This document shows, piece by piece, positions 26,610 through 34,897 of a DNA stretch of 41,743 nt. The DNA is from Bacillota bacterium. GTDB taxonomy: Bacteria > Bacillota > Clostridia > Christensenellales > Aristaeellaceae. Within the stretch, counting starts at the first letter, position 1, and each line of letters opens with the position of its first letter. Under the pieces are notes generated by a model that ran no database searches, had not been told where the DNA came from, and saw only the letters and a list, made by a program, of their open reading frames with translations. The position numbers and the translations under genes were made by a program. The stretch spans positions 1 to 41,743 of the forward strand of contig JAFADG010000052.1 in NCBI GenBank assembly GCA_023425025.1, in the 5' to 3' direction.

Positions 26610-27497
26610 TTATCCTTTCACGGCCCCTGCCATCAGGCCCTTGATGAAGAATTTCTGGCCCAGCAAAAACACGGCGAACACGGGCACCAGCGCGGAGGCC
26701 GATGCCGCCATTACCAGATTGTACTCCGTTACGCTTTCTTCAATGAAGTTGGTCAGCGCGATGGGAATGGTGTACAGCCGCCAGTTGGTCAAAAACACAA
26801 GGGCGTCCATGTAGTTGTTCCAGTTCCACAAAAACACGATCATGGCCAGGGAAGCCATGCCGGGCTTGGCGATGGGCACCATGATTTGCGCCCAGATGCG
26901 CAGCTCGCTGGCGCCGTCCACCCGCCCGCTTTCCCGCAGCTCGTCGGGCACCTGCATGAAAAACTGCCGCATCAAAAAGGTGCCCGTAACGGTGATCAGG
27001 CCGGGAAGGATCAGCGTGAGATGGCTGCCGCTGATACCGATCTCGTGGAACAAAATGAATTTGGGGATCAGCGTCACCTGGGAAGGGATCATCATCGTAG
27101 CCAGGTACAGGAAGAAGACCACCGTCGCACCCCGGAACTTGATCTTGGCAAAGGCGTACCCCGCCAGCGTGCTGGTCAGCACGGAGCCGGATAGGTTGAT
27201 GACGGCAATTTTGAGGCTGTTCAGATACGCCAGGCCAAAGTGATAATTCCGCGCCGCCACGCTGCCCAGGTTCCACACGGCCATATAGTTCCTTGGATGC
27301 CAGTAGTCCGGTATCCATTGGATCGGCAGCTTCATCACATCCAGCGGCCGCTTCAGGCTGGCGGAGATCATCCACAGAAAAGGAACGACCATCGTCAGCG
27401 CAAAGGCGCCCACCAGGATGGTAAATACGGTTTTGATCAGCCGCCGCTTCAAGGCGTCCCGGCCAAGGCGCGGGCGGTATTGTTGTTTTACGATCAA
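26610..27497 (-). CDS. Carbohydrate ABC transporter permease, MalG-like (CUT1)
   Basis: About 295 residues with six membrane segments and the EAA loop RESGRVDGASELRIWAQIMVPIAKP. It is the second membrane subunit of the importer encoded here. The frame is open well upstream, but a strong GGAGGG eight bases before the TTG at 27497, and the family's usual N-terminus, point to that TTG. It lies 25 bases after its partner permease and five bases before the first FAD enzyme. No ATPase gene is present; a shared MsmX-type ATPase is likely. Confidence 0.9.
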   Translation of the reverse strand: MIVKQQYRPRLGRDALKRRLIKTVFTILVGAFALTMVVPFLWMISASLKRPLDVMKLPIQWIPDYWHPRNYMAVWNLGSVAARNYHFGLAYLNSLKIAVINLSGSVLTSTLAGYAFAKIKFRGATVVFFLYLATMMIPSQVTLIPKFILFHEIGISGSHLTLILPGLITVTGTFLMRQFFMQVPDELRESGRVDGASELRIWAQIMVPIAKPGMASLAMIVFLWNWNNYMDALVFLTNWRLYTIPIALTNFIEESVTEYNLVMAASASALVPVFAVFLLGQKFFIKGLMAGAVKG

Positions 27498-27522
27498 GGG
27501 CTTTCCCTCCTTCCCGGCATGC

Positions 27523-28437
27523 CTAGTAGCTGACCCACTTTTTCTGCCCCGTCCACTGCACCACGGTAATACTGAACAGGATGAGGAACAAAATCCAGGA
27601 TATGCTGGCCGCGTAGCCCATGCGGTAGAACGTGAAGGCGGTGGTGTAGATGTAGTATACCAGCACATGGGTGGCGGTGGCGGGGCCGCCCCGGGTCATG
27701 ATCTGAATGGGGGCGAAGACCTGGAAGGAGGTGATGAAGGTGGTGATCACCAGAAAAAAGGTGGTGGGCGACAGGAACGGGATGGTAATCTTTACGAACT
27801 TTTGCACCTCGCCTGCGCCGTCGATATCCGCCGCCTCGTATACATCCTTGGGCAGGCTGGTGATGGAAGCGGTATAGATCATCACCGCGTATCCCACGCC
27901 GCTCCAGACCGTCATCAGCATGATGGCGGGCAGCGCCCAGAACCTGTCCCCCAGCCACTGGGGCGGACTTTGTACGCCCAGCAGCTTGACAAATTGGGTC
28001 AGCGGCCCCCAGGGCGAATACATCATGACCCATATGATAGCCACGGCTACCACATTGGAGATGTAGGGCATGAACATGGCCAGGCGGATGGGCAGCTTGG
28101 CAACACAGTATTTGTCAACGATCACCGCCAGCACCAGCGCCAGGAAGATGGTCGCGGGCACCACGCCCGCGGCAAAGAGGACCGTGTTGCCCAGGGAGCT
28201 CAAAAACCAGCTGTCGCTCCACATTTCAACATAGTTTGCGCCGCCGTTGAAGGTCCAGTTTCCAAAGCCCTTGGTATAATCCCAGTCAGTGAAGCTGATG
28301 ACCAGGGAAACCAGCATGGGTATGAGGGTGAACAGCGCAAAGCCCAGCACGTTGGGGAGGATGAACGCATACCCTGTCAAATCTGTTTTCAACTGCTGGC
28401 TGATGATTCTGCGAGGCTGTTTGTCAGCTTGGTCCAT
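27523..28437 (-). CDS. Sugar ABC transporter permease, MalF/UgpA-like (CUT1)
   Basis: A 304-residue inner-membrane subunit with six membrane segments and the EAA loop YEAADIDGAGEVQKFVKITIPFLSP. GGAGAGGAG precedes the ATG by seven bases. It follows the solute-binding protein gene, but 308 bases separate them and contain an array of hairpins, which may lower expression of the permeases relative to the binding protein. Confidence 0.91.
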   Translation of the reverse strand: MDQADKQPRRIISQQLKTDLTGYAFILPNVLGFALFTLIPMLVSLVISFTDWDYTKGFGNWTFNGGANYVEMWSDSWFLSSLGNTVLFAAGVVPATIFLALVLAVIVDKYCVAKLPIRLAMFMPYISNVVAVAIIWVMMYSPWGPLTQFVKLLGVQSPPQWLGDRFWALPAIMLMTVWSGVGYAVMIYTASITSLPKDVYEAADIDGAGEVQKFVKITIPFLSPTTFFLVITTFITSFQVFAPIQIMTRGGPATATHVLVYYIYTTAFTFYRMGYAASISWILFLILFSITVVQWTGQKKWVSY

Positions 28438-28471
28438 GCGGTTTCTCCTCTCCTGCGCCCGATGGCGAAAA

Positions 28472-28719
28472 GAGGGGAGGAGAAGACTCTCCTCCCCCTA
28501 GCGTATCGACAAAGTGGCTTCGCCACTTTGTCGAGATTTTCCCTCGCTGCACTGCAAAAACCTGCGGTTTTTGCGGCCGTTTGCTTGGGCAAGGTAGGAA
28601 TTTCTTCGAAATTCCTGCGAAAATCACCGCACATGTCGCTGATTTTCGATTTTTGATTGGAGGGCTTCGGCCCTCCAATACCTCCCGGGTTTTTTTGATG
28701 GTCTGAGGGGAGGAGAAGA
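28472..28719. repeat. Array of six hairpins bounded by a 15-bp direct repeat
   Basis: GAGGGGAGGAGAAGA occurs at 28472-28486 and again at 28705-28719. Between or touching the copies are six inverted repeats: 28474-28497 (9 bp), 28506-28534 (perfect 13 bp, loop TTC), 28554-28574 (perfect 9 bp, loop TGC), 28596-28616 (perfect 9 bp, loop TTC), 28618-28648 (9 bp, loop 13) and 28656-28679 (perfect 10 bp, loop TTCG closed by C-G). The arms differ in sequence, so this is not a simple tandem repeat. It lies between the solute-binding protein and permease genes of one operon. It may be an inserted non-coding repeat element, or a structured RNA that tunes operon expression. Confidence 0.7.
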
Positions 28720-28745
28720 ATCCCCCCCGAATGCGTTGATCCTGT

Positions 28746-30059
28746 TTACTTTGCCAGCAGTTCCACGGCGCGGGCCTGGGCGTCGTCCATACCCTGCTGC
28801 ACCGTCTTGGCGCCGGTATAGATGTTTTCCAGCTCTTCCCGCAGCACCTTGCTGATCTCGGGCAGCTTGTTGGTAATGCTGGGCACGGCGTAGCTGGCAG
28901 CGGGGGTGATGAGTATGCGCTTGGCGGACTCGGAATCGATGTGGTCCTCGGCGCCCTTCAGGAAGGTTTCGGTGACCACCTGGGGATCATAGGTGTTGGC
29001 GGCGGGTACACGGCCGCCGGCGACTACGGGCAGCATGCCCTCGGTGGCGTACCACTTGAGGTATTCCCAGGCCGCGTCGATGTTCTTGGATTTGGGATTG
29101 ATGCACAGATGGTCGCCATAGCCGCCCTGGGTAAAGTTGCGCTCGCCCTGATAGGCGGGATAGGGGGCAAAGGCCGTTTCAAAATCATGGGGATAGTTTT
29201 CCAGGTCCTTGATGGAGCGGACCATCCAGGGGCCTACGGTCATGGCGGATTTGCCGGTCAGGAACATCCCCTCCTGGGACAGCTTCTGCGTTACGCTGTC
29301 GGTATGGGTGGGGGAGCTGCCGTCTACGTACATCATATCGTAGAGCAGCTGGACCGCGGCCACGTTCACAGGGCTGTTCACGTTGGCTGTTCCGTCCGGA
29401 TTGTAGAGGGGGTCGCCGCCGATGGTCTGCACGGAAATGTAGGAGAAGGGGTAGGTCAAATCCTGCTGGCTGTTCCAGAACATGCCGTACACCTTGTCCG
29501 CGCCCTCGCCGTGGGTAAGCTTCCTGGCGATTTCCCTGAACTCCTCAACGGTCCACTCGGTGGGAACCTCGATGCCGGCCTGCTCAAACATGGTCTTGTT
29601 GACCACGATGCCGTACTGGTCCAGCTTGGTGGGAATGGAATAGGGCTTGCCGTCGATGTAATAGGCCTTGGCCATTTCGCCAAAGATGCCGGTGACATCA
29701 AAACTGTCCCTGGCAATCAGCTCGCTCAGGTCCAGCGCCATGTTGCCGGAGGCGCGCTTTTGCAGCGTGGAAGCGCTGTAGGTCATGTACAGGTCCACAT
29801 CGCTGCCGGCCAGCAGGCTGGTTTCCAGCTTCAGGTTGCCTGTCTCATCATTGACGAAGCGTTCGTATTCCGCCTGGATGCCCTTGTCCTTGAAGGCCGC
29901 ATTGAAAGCGTCAACGCTGGCCTGGGGGCCGGCCTCCGGGGGCACGCCGCCCCAGATGCGCAGGGTGACCACATCCGCCGCCGACGCGGACACGGTCAGG
30001 CCAGCCATGAGGCCTGCAACCAGCATGAGCGCCAGTACCATGGAAAGCAGTTTTTTCAT
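28746..30059 (-). CDS. Extracellular sugar-binding protein (family 1 SBP)
   Basis: A 437-residue secreted binding protein for the importer downstream. A signal peptide is clear (MKKLLSMVLALMLVAGL, cleavage after SASA), again with no lipobox cysteine. The mature part has the family 1 fold marks: TLRIWGG, the YSIPTKLDQYGIVVNKTMFEQAGI region, GKSAMTVGPWMV, and AWEYLKWYATEG. AGGAGG lies before the ATG. The YesM/YesN genes lie directly upstream in the same direction, so it is probably their main target. Substrate not determined; GH42 in the operon suggests a galactoside. Confidence 0.92.
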   Translation of the reverse strand: MKKLLSMVLALMLVAGLMAGLTVSASAADVVTLRIWGGVPPEAGPQASVDAFNAAFKDKGIQAEYERFVNDETGNLKLETSLLAGSDVDLYMTYSASTLQKRASGNMALDLSELIARDSFDVTGIFGEMAKAYYIDGKPYSIPTKLDQYGIVVNKTMFEQAGIEVPTEWTVEEFREIARKLTHGEGADKVYGMFWNSQQDLTYPFSYISVQTIGGDPLYNPDGTANVNSPVNVAAVQLLYDMMYVDGSSPTHTDSVTQKLSQEGMFLTGKSAMTVGPWMVRSIKDLENYPHDFETAFAPYPAYQGERNFTQGGYGDHLCINPKSKNIDAAWEYLKWYATEGMLPVVAGGRVPAANTYDPQVVTETFLKGAEDHIDSESAKRILITPAASYAVPSITNKLPEISKVLREELENIYTGAKTVQQGMDDAQARAVELLAK

Positions 30060-30224
30060 GGATCGATCCTCCTATGTGATTCTTTTGGGCGGCAATCCGC
30101 CCGCTGACCACATTGTAATGCAAAGCGCCGCCCGGAGGAATCAACCAGACTGCGCTTTTCTATATCATTTCTGTCAAAATGCAGATGAAATTTTGCCCTG
30201 CGGGAAAAGAATATCACAATCCTG

Positions 30225-31829
30225 CTACGGCGTATCATAATGCTGTCCACGGCCCCGCTGGCGCATGTCCATGGGCGCCATGCCGGTGATCTTTTTGAAC
30301 AGGATGCTGAAATAGTTGGGGTTTTCGATGCCCACCTTTGCGGCAATCCCGCCGATTTTTTCATCAGTGGTGGTCAGCAGCCTGGCGGCCTCCTGGATGC
30401 GGGCCCTGTTCAGCCAGTCCACAAAGCTTACCTGCGTCTCCTTTTTGAACACATGGGAAAAGTAGCTCTCGCTCATATTCACCAAACGCGCCGCAGACGC
30501 TACGCTCAAATCCTCCTGCAAGTGGGAAAGGGCGTAGCTTTTGATGGTGACAATCTCCCTGCGGCAGCGATGGCCCATCCCTTTCTGCCAATATTCCTTC
30601 AGGCATGCTTCCATGGCCGCCTGGACGTCGCTGAGCCTGTCGCACAGCTCAATGGCCTGGTACAGCGTGAGCCCCCGCTCGTTTTTCCACTCCGTCAGTT
30701 CCGGGCACTCCTCCTCAATACGCCTGCGGAGCATGGAGTACAGCGTCATCAGGTGGGCGCGTATTTTGATGAGCGTAAAGGCGCGCCGCTTGCTCAGGTA
30801 GGCGAAGAATGTCTCCAGGTAATCGGCGGCGTCCTGCTCCTCCTTGCATTTGAGCGCGCTTTCGAACCGGGACGGTGCCAGGTAATCCGGCAGCCCGCCG
30901 TCTTCCGCAGGGACAGCCTCATGGTATCCGTGGATGCGGCCGCTTTGCAAAAGATACCGGGAAGACAGGGTTTCCTCGTTCCGGCGATAGGCGTCAGGGA
31001 GGCTTTCGATGCCGTTTGCCGGGCCGCAGATCACGGCGGTCACCGTCAGCTCCAGATACCGCTTCACATAATCGTACAGCGTCGCGTACTGCTTTTGCAA
31101 AAGCGCCATGTGCTGCGCATAGTCCTCTTGCTTTATGGGCAGCACCGCTATCAGGCAGGACGGATCAAAGGGGTACAGCTCCATGCCCGGCAGTCCCTCC
31201 ATCACCTGGACCGCCATGTTCTCCACCCCCTGGATGGCGCTGCCCGTATCCACGCCCGTGCCGCCGCGCCTGAGGGCGTCAAAATTGTCTATGCTTACCG
31301 TCATCAGGCAATAAGGCTTGCACCAGTCCGTTTTCAGCCCCAGGGCAGCAAATTCCTTGGGGAACGCGGCAGCATCGCCATACTCCCGAAAAACGGCCCG
31401 GCGGATCAGACCGGTTTTCAGCGCGCGCAGGTTATTGCTCAAAACCTGCGCGGGAGCCTCCTCCCAGGTGATCTCCTCCAGCAGCCTTACCAGCTGCGTG
31501 TCCTTTACCTCCAGCTTGAATACGTAATCGATTGCCCCCAGCTTCATGGCCCGGCGGACGTTCTCGGCATCGTTGTAGCTGGAGAGCACCACCAGCTTGA
31601 TTTCGGGATACTGCCTTGCGCAGCTCTTGATCAGCTCCAGGCCGTCCATGCCGTCCATCTTCAGATCGGTAAATACCAAGTCCGGGCTGAAGCGCTTGAT
31701 CTTTTCCAGGGCCTCGGCCCCATCCGCCGCATCCCCCACCACCGTATATCCGTGGGCCTCCCAATCAATGAGGGAGCGCAGCCCCATGCGGACCAGGATT
31801 TCATCATCCACGATCAGTATTTTCTTCAC
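30225..31829 (-). CDS. YesN-type response regulator with AraC DNA-binding domain
   Basis: About 534 residues. An N-terminal receiver (residues 1-120) has Asp8-Asp9, phosphoacceptor Asp55 in VFTDLKMDGMDG, and a Lys in YVFKLEV. A long linker follows. The C-terminal 100 residues are an AraC-type double helix-turn-helix (DLSVASAARLVNMSESYFSHVFKKE and IGGIAAKVGIENPNYFSILFKK). The GTG at 31829 is chosen as start because TGAGGAGGA lies just before it. The gene overlaps the kinase gene by 26 bases. It should activate the sugar-binding protein operon downstream when its kinase senses a sugar. Confidence 0.92.
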   Translation of the reverse strand: MKKILIVDDEILVRMGLRSLIDWEAHGYTVVGDAADGAEALEKIKRFSPDLVFTDLKMDGMDGLELIKSCARQYPEIKLVVLSSYNDAENVRRAMKLGAIDYVFKLEVKDTQLVRLLEEITWEEAPAQVLSNNLRALKTGLIRRAVFREYGDAAAFPKEFAALGLKTDWCKPYCLMTVSIDNFDALRRGGTGVDTGSAIQGVENMAVQVMEGLPGMELYPFDPSCLIAVLPIKQEDYAQHMALLQKQYATLYDYVKRYLELTVTAVICGPANGIESLPDAYRRNEETLSSRYLLQSGRIHGYHEAVPAEDGGLPDYLAPSRFESALKCKEEQDAADYLETFFAYLSKRRAFTLIKIRAHLMTLYSMLRRRIEEECPELTEWKNERGLTLYQAIELCDRLSDVQAAMEACLKEYWQKGMGHRCRREIVTIKSYALSHLQEDLSVASAARLVNMSESYFSHVFKKETQVSFVDWLNRARIQEAARLLTTTDEKIGGIAAKVGIENPNYFSILFKKITGMAPMDMRQRGRGQHYDTP

Positions 31830-33660
31830 GCGCTTCCTCCTCACAGTGTTCAATCATGGGCAGGGTGTAGCTGACTACCGACCCTATCCCCGGCGTGCTG
31901 CTGATATGCAGGCCGTACTGCTTGCCAAAGGTCATGCGGATCATGTCGTTTACGTGGGACAGGCCGATGCCAGTAAACTTGTTGGCGTCCCGATGGGTTT
32001 GCTCTGCCGGGCGGTTGATTTGCTCGGCGATCTGTGCCGGCATGCCGGAGCCGTTATCCTCCACGAAAAGGTGCAGCTCCCTTTCCTCCACATGCCCGTA
32101 CAGGCGGATGACGCTTGGCTTCCCCTGGGCCTTGTTTTCCTTGAGCCCATGGATCACCGCGTTCTCCACAATGGGCTGCAGCAGGAAACGGAGGGTGTAC
32201 AGCTGCAGCACCTCCTCCTCAAAGTCGGTTTCCACTGTCAGCTGCTCGCCGTAGCGCAGGTTCTGAATATAAATGTAGCTTTTTACATTGCTGATCTCGT
32301 CGCTCAGCCTCACGAGCTCGCCGCCGCGCCCCATGCTGTAATTGAGCATGATGGTCAGCGAATCGATACTGCCTGCAATATTGTCCGCGTGGCGCATCAG
32401 CGCCATCAGGCGGATGGTATTCAGGGTATTGAACAGAAAATGGGGATTAAGCTGTGCCCGCAGGGATTCGTACCGGTATTTTTCCTTGACGGCGTATTCC
32501 TCCTCCAGGCGGAGGAACATTTCCTGCAGGTTGCCTGTCAGATTGCGGAAGGAACGGTTCAGATGGCCGATCTCATCCCTGCGTTCCATGTTTACCCCGT
32601 GCAGCGCCGTTCCCAGGGTATAGCCCTGCATATGCCGGGCCAGGGTCTGCACGGGGCTGACGATCGCGTGGGCGATAAAGGCCACCACCATGATCACCGC
32701 GAGCACGGACAAAAGCAGAATCAGGTTCATGCGGCCGGCCAGCGCGCTCATTCTGTCCAGCACTGGCTGATAATCCGTAAAGTGCAGCACCTGCAATTTT
32801 TGATCCCCAAACGTCCAAGGGGAGGAGAGGGTATAGAAGCTCACCAGCTTCGCTCCGGCGGCAATCTGTTCCACCGTGCTGCCGGATGTCTTTGAACCGA
32901 TCCTGGCAAACACATCCCGGACGGATGGCTCGCCCACATCGCCCGGCCCGTGGCGCAGGAGAATGTTCCCATCCTCCGTGCAAACGAATACGCTGTCATT
33001 TTCATTAAAGCTGTATTGGGTCAGCAGCCGGCTCAAATCCGCCTGGGGGATGCTGATGATGACAACGCCCAGGGACCGTTGGGTATCCAGGTCGTCCATG
33101 ATGGCGCGGGAGAGGGAAATATATCTGTCTTCACTTTGCGTTTGCGCCATGATAAAGGCGGGGGTGAACATGCTCCAGGTGATATGCCCTTTCATCGCGA
33201 CGCTTTCCTTGATCCAGCTTTCCTCCAATATAAAGCTGTAATCGTGAAAGTTGATGCCCCAGTTGGCGTAGATCCGCTTTGACGCATCAAAGAGCGTAAT
33301 GAACATGTCCTCTACGCCATAGAGGTTGTTGATCCTGGTATAGTTTACGCAATCGTCAAAGCGCCGGTAAATATCATAGTAGCTGAGCGTATTGCTTCGC
33401 AGCCCCTCCAGCAGCCGGGTATTGGTGACAATGGAGCTGGAGGTTCCCGCCATGTTGCGGAAAATGCCGTACACACCCTCCTCGGATTTGGCGATGCTGC
33501 TGATGATCTGCTGGCTGATCTGCTGCTGTATGTACTGCTCATACCCGCTCTTCACCAGAAAAAAGACGAGAAAAACGGGCAGCACCACGCAGGCCAGAAT
33601 GAGAATGAACACCTTATAGGACAGCTTTTGCATCTTCCCGGTGATACGCTTCACCCACAT
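31804..33660 (-). CDS. YesM-type sensor histidine kinase
   Basis: A 618-residue membrane kinase. A first membrane helix lies near residues 16-37, a sensor domain of about 270 residues faces outside, and a second helix near 312-332 leads into a HAMP linker. The His_kinase domain has His407 in LRAQLNPHFLFNTLN, and the ATPase part has QPIVENAVIHGL, DNGSGMP and GIGLSHV. AAGGAG lies nine bases before the ATG. It is the first gene of the long leftward cluster. Family members of this type sense extracellular oligosaccharides directly or through a binding protein. Confidence 0.93.
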   Translation of the reverse strand: MWVKRITGKMQKLSYKVFILILACVVLPVFLVFFLVKSGYEQYIQQQISQQIISSIAKSEEGVYGIFRNMAGTSSSIVTNTRLLEGLRSNTLSYYDIYRRFDDCVNYTRINNLYGVEDMFITLFDASKRIYANWGINFHDYSFILEESWIKESVAMKGHITWSMFTPAFIMAQTQSEDRYISLSRAIMDDLDTQRSLGVVIISIPQADLSRLLTQYSFNENDSVFVCTEDGNILLRHGPGDVGEPSVRDVFARIGSKTSGSTVEQIAAGAKLVSFYTLSSPWTFGDQKLQVLHFTDYQPVLDRMSALAGRMNLILLLSVLAVIMVVAFIAHAIVSPVQTLARHMQGYTLGTALHGVNMERRDEIGHLNRSFRNLTGNLQEMFLRLEEEYAVKEKYRYESLRAQLNPHFLFNTLNTIRLMALMRHADNIAGSIDSLTIMLNYSMGRGGELVRLSDEISNVKSYIYIQNLRYGEQLTVETDFEEEVLQLYTLRFLLQPIVENAVIHGLKENKAQGKPSVIRLYGHVEERELHLFVEDNGSGMPAQIAEQINRPAEQTHRDANKFTGIGLSHVNDMIRMTFGKQYGLHISSTPGIGSVVSYTLPMIEHCEEEAREENTDRG

Positions 33661-33715
33661 CGCGTCCTACTCCTTGTGCTGCTTGTCAAATTTTTTTCGC
33701 ATTTTTCATTCATTT

Positions 33716-33744
33716 ATCCTATCATAATTTTACGCAACAAACAA
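33716..33744 (-). promoter_or_regulatory. Candidate promoter of the YesM/YesN cluster
   Basis: Read leftwards, TTGTTT (33739-33744) and TAGGAT (33716-33721) are 17 bases apart in an AT-rich stretch, about 55 bases before the kinase start. Confidence 0.4.
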
Positions 33745-33849
33745 TAGCGGCAGCATGCTGACAGGAGGGATTTGGATTCGCTTTCCGGCCAGGACAAGAT
33801 GCGCCTGCATTTTTATGTCATGGCATGCCCAAGTTTTTGTTTCATTGCA

Positions 33850-33893
33850 AAACCTCCTGCCGCAGTTCTTGTTCCGCGGCAGGAGGTTTCTTT
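33850..33893. terminator. Bidirectional-looking terminator downstream of rmd
   Basis: AAACCTCCTGCCGC (33850-33863) and GCGGCAGGAGGTTT (33876-33889) form a perfect 14-bp stem with a 12-base loop. TTTCTTTT follows on the right; on the left, read leftwards, the stem ends in TTT followed by GCAATG. It lies 82 bases after the leftward rmd gene and probably ends it. Confidence 0.7.
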
Positions 33894-33970
33894 TCATTAT
33901 CTGTTTTTAAGGTGGTGTCCAAAGGAAACGGGGTCTTGCTGCTTTTATTATGCAATAATACCTCATGGGA

Positions 33971-34897
33971 TCAGCAGTTGAGAAAATGATCAAACATTTC
34001 TTGAAGCGTACGCAAGAGGGAATGCTTGGGCTGCCATGCCAGTTTTTCTGTAATCAAGCTGTGATCACAGCAAATGATGGGGTTGTCGGCGGGGCGAAAA
34101 AGGTCTGGATCGGCCTGAACCTCTATGGGCTGTTTGGAAAGGGAAGTGATGTACCCAAGCAGTTCCCGCAGACTGTATGCCGTTCCGCTGCCTACGTTAT
34201 AAACCGTCTCACAGTCATCAGACTCAATAATCAAGCGGTAAGCTTTTACAATATCGCGTACATCGGAAAAGTCTCGCCATACATCCAAGTTGCCTGCTTT
34301 GATCATGCCCGGTTTTCCATTCCTTGAAATTTCGGCGGCCTGATTGCACCAGCTGGGCAGCGCGAAAGAAGGAGATTGACCTACGCCGGTGTGATTAAAG
34401 GCGCGGACATGATAAACCTTCATGCTATACCGACAGCGATACATCTCCAAAAACCGCTCCTGCATAACTTTGGACAAGCCATAAGGGTTATTGGCGTTCA
34501 GCGGAAAATCCTCACGAACGGGCTGATCGGTTATCGCATATTCTTCGGATGATCCAATCATCAGCACTTTGGGGGGCGCCGCGCTGTGCCGTGCTCCCTC
34601 CAGAATGTTCAGCGCACCTTCAACGTTGACAGCGATTGTCTTTTGCGGAGCTTTCCATGAAACCGCTACGCTGCTGACGGCGGCCAAGTTGATTACGTGC
34701 GTCGGCCCAAGCGCCGCAAACAGTTCATTTACCGCATCGCTATTCAAAAGATCACAGGGCTGAAAGTTCACATAATCAGGAATGGAAGCTGTTTTCACGA
34801 TATCGCTTCCATATATCTCATAGCCTGAGGCATGGAACTCGGCCGAAAGATAGCTCCCAACAAACCCTCCTACCCCAAAGATCAGAAGTCGTTTCAT
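33971..34897 (-). CDS. rmd: GDP-6-deoxy-D-mannose reductase (Rmd-like NAD-dependent epimerase)
   Basis: A 308-residue short-chain dehydrogenase of the extended type. The NAD(P) motif is GVGGFVGSYL, and the catalytic Tyr139-Lys143 pair is in NNPYGLSKVMQERF. RDFSDVRDIVKAY is characteristic of Rmd and Gmd-partner reductases. It should reduce GDP-4-keto-6-deoxy-mannose, made by Gmd, to GDP-D-rhamnose. A GDP-L-fucose synthase would need an epimerase activity and usually has a different C-terminal region, but this is not excluded. It starts inside the last codons of gmd (ATGA overlap), so the two are translated together. Confidence 0.82.
   Translation of the reverse strand: MKRLLIFGVGGFVGSYLSAEFHASGYEIYGSDIVKTASIPDYVNFQPCDLLNSDAVNELFAALGPTHVINLAAVSSVAVSWKAPQKTIAVNVEGALNILEGARHSAAPPKVLMIGSSEEYAITDQPVREDFPLNANNPYGLSKVMQERFLEMYRCRYSMKVYHVRAFNHTGVGQSPSFALPSWCNQAAEISRNGKPGMIKAGNLDVWRDFSDVRDIVKAYRLIIESDDCETVYNVGSGTAYSLRELLGYITSLSKQPIEVQADPDLFRPADNPIICCDHSLITEKLAWQPKHSLLRTLQEMFDHFLNC

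Noticed and set aside
27418..28656. A 412-codon open frame on the plus strand
   Set aside because: It is antisense to the permease genes and runs into the hairpin array; no recognisable protein.
28389..28678. Two short minus-strand frames over the hairpin array
   Set aside because: Their residues are dictated by the inverted repeats, and no ribosome binding site precedes them.
28472..28719. CRISPR array
   Set aside because: The hairpins have different arms and no constant repeat with regular spacers, and no cas gene is present.
28941..30107. A 388-codon open frame on the plus strand
   Set aside because: It is the antisense of the sugar-binding protein gene, low in complexity and without a start signal.
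30240..31874. A 544-codon open frame on the plus strand
   Set aside because: It is the antisense of the YesN gene, which has clear receiver and AraC domains.
33772..33981. A 69-codon plus-strand frame
   Set aside because: It passes through a strong terminator hairpin and overlaps the 3' end of rmd.
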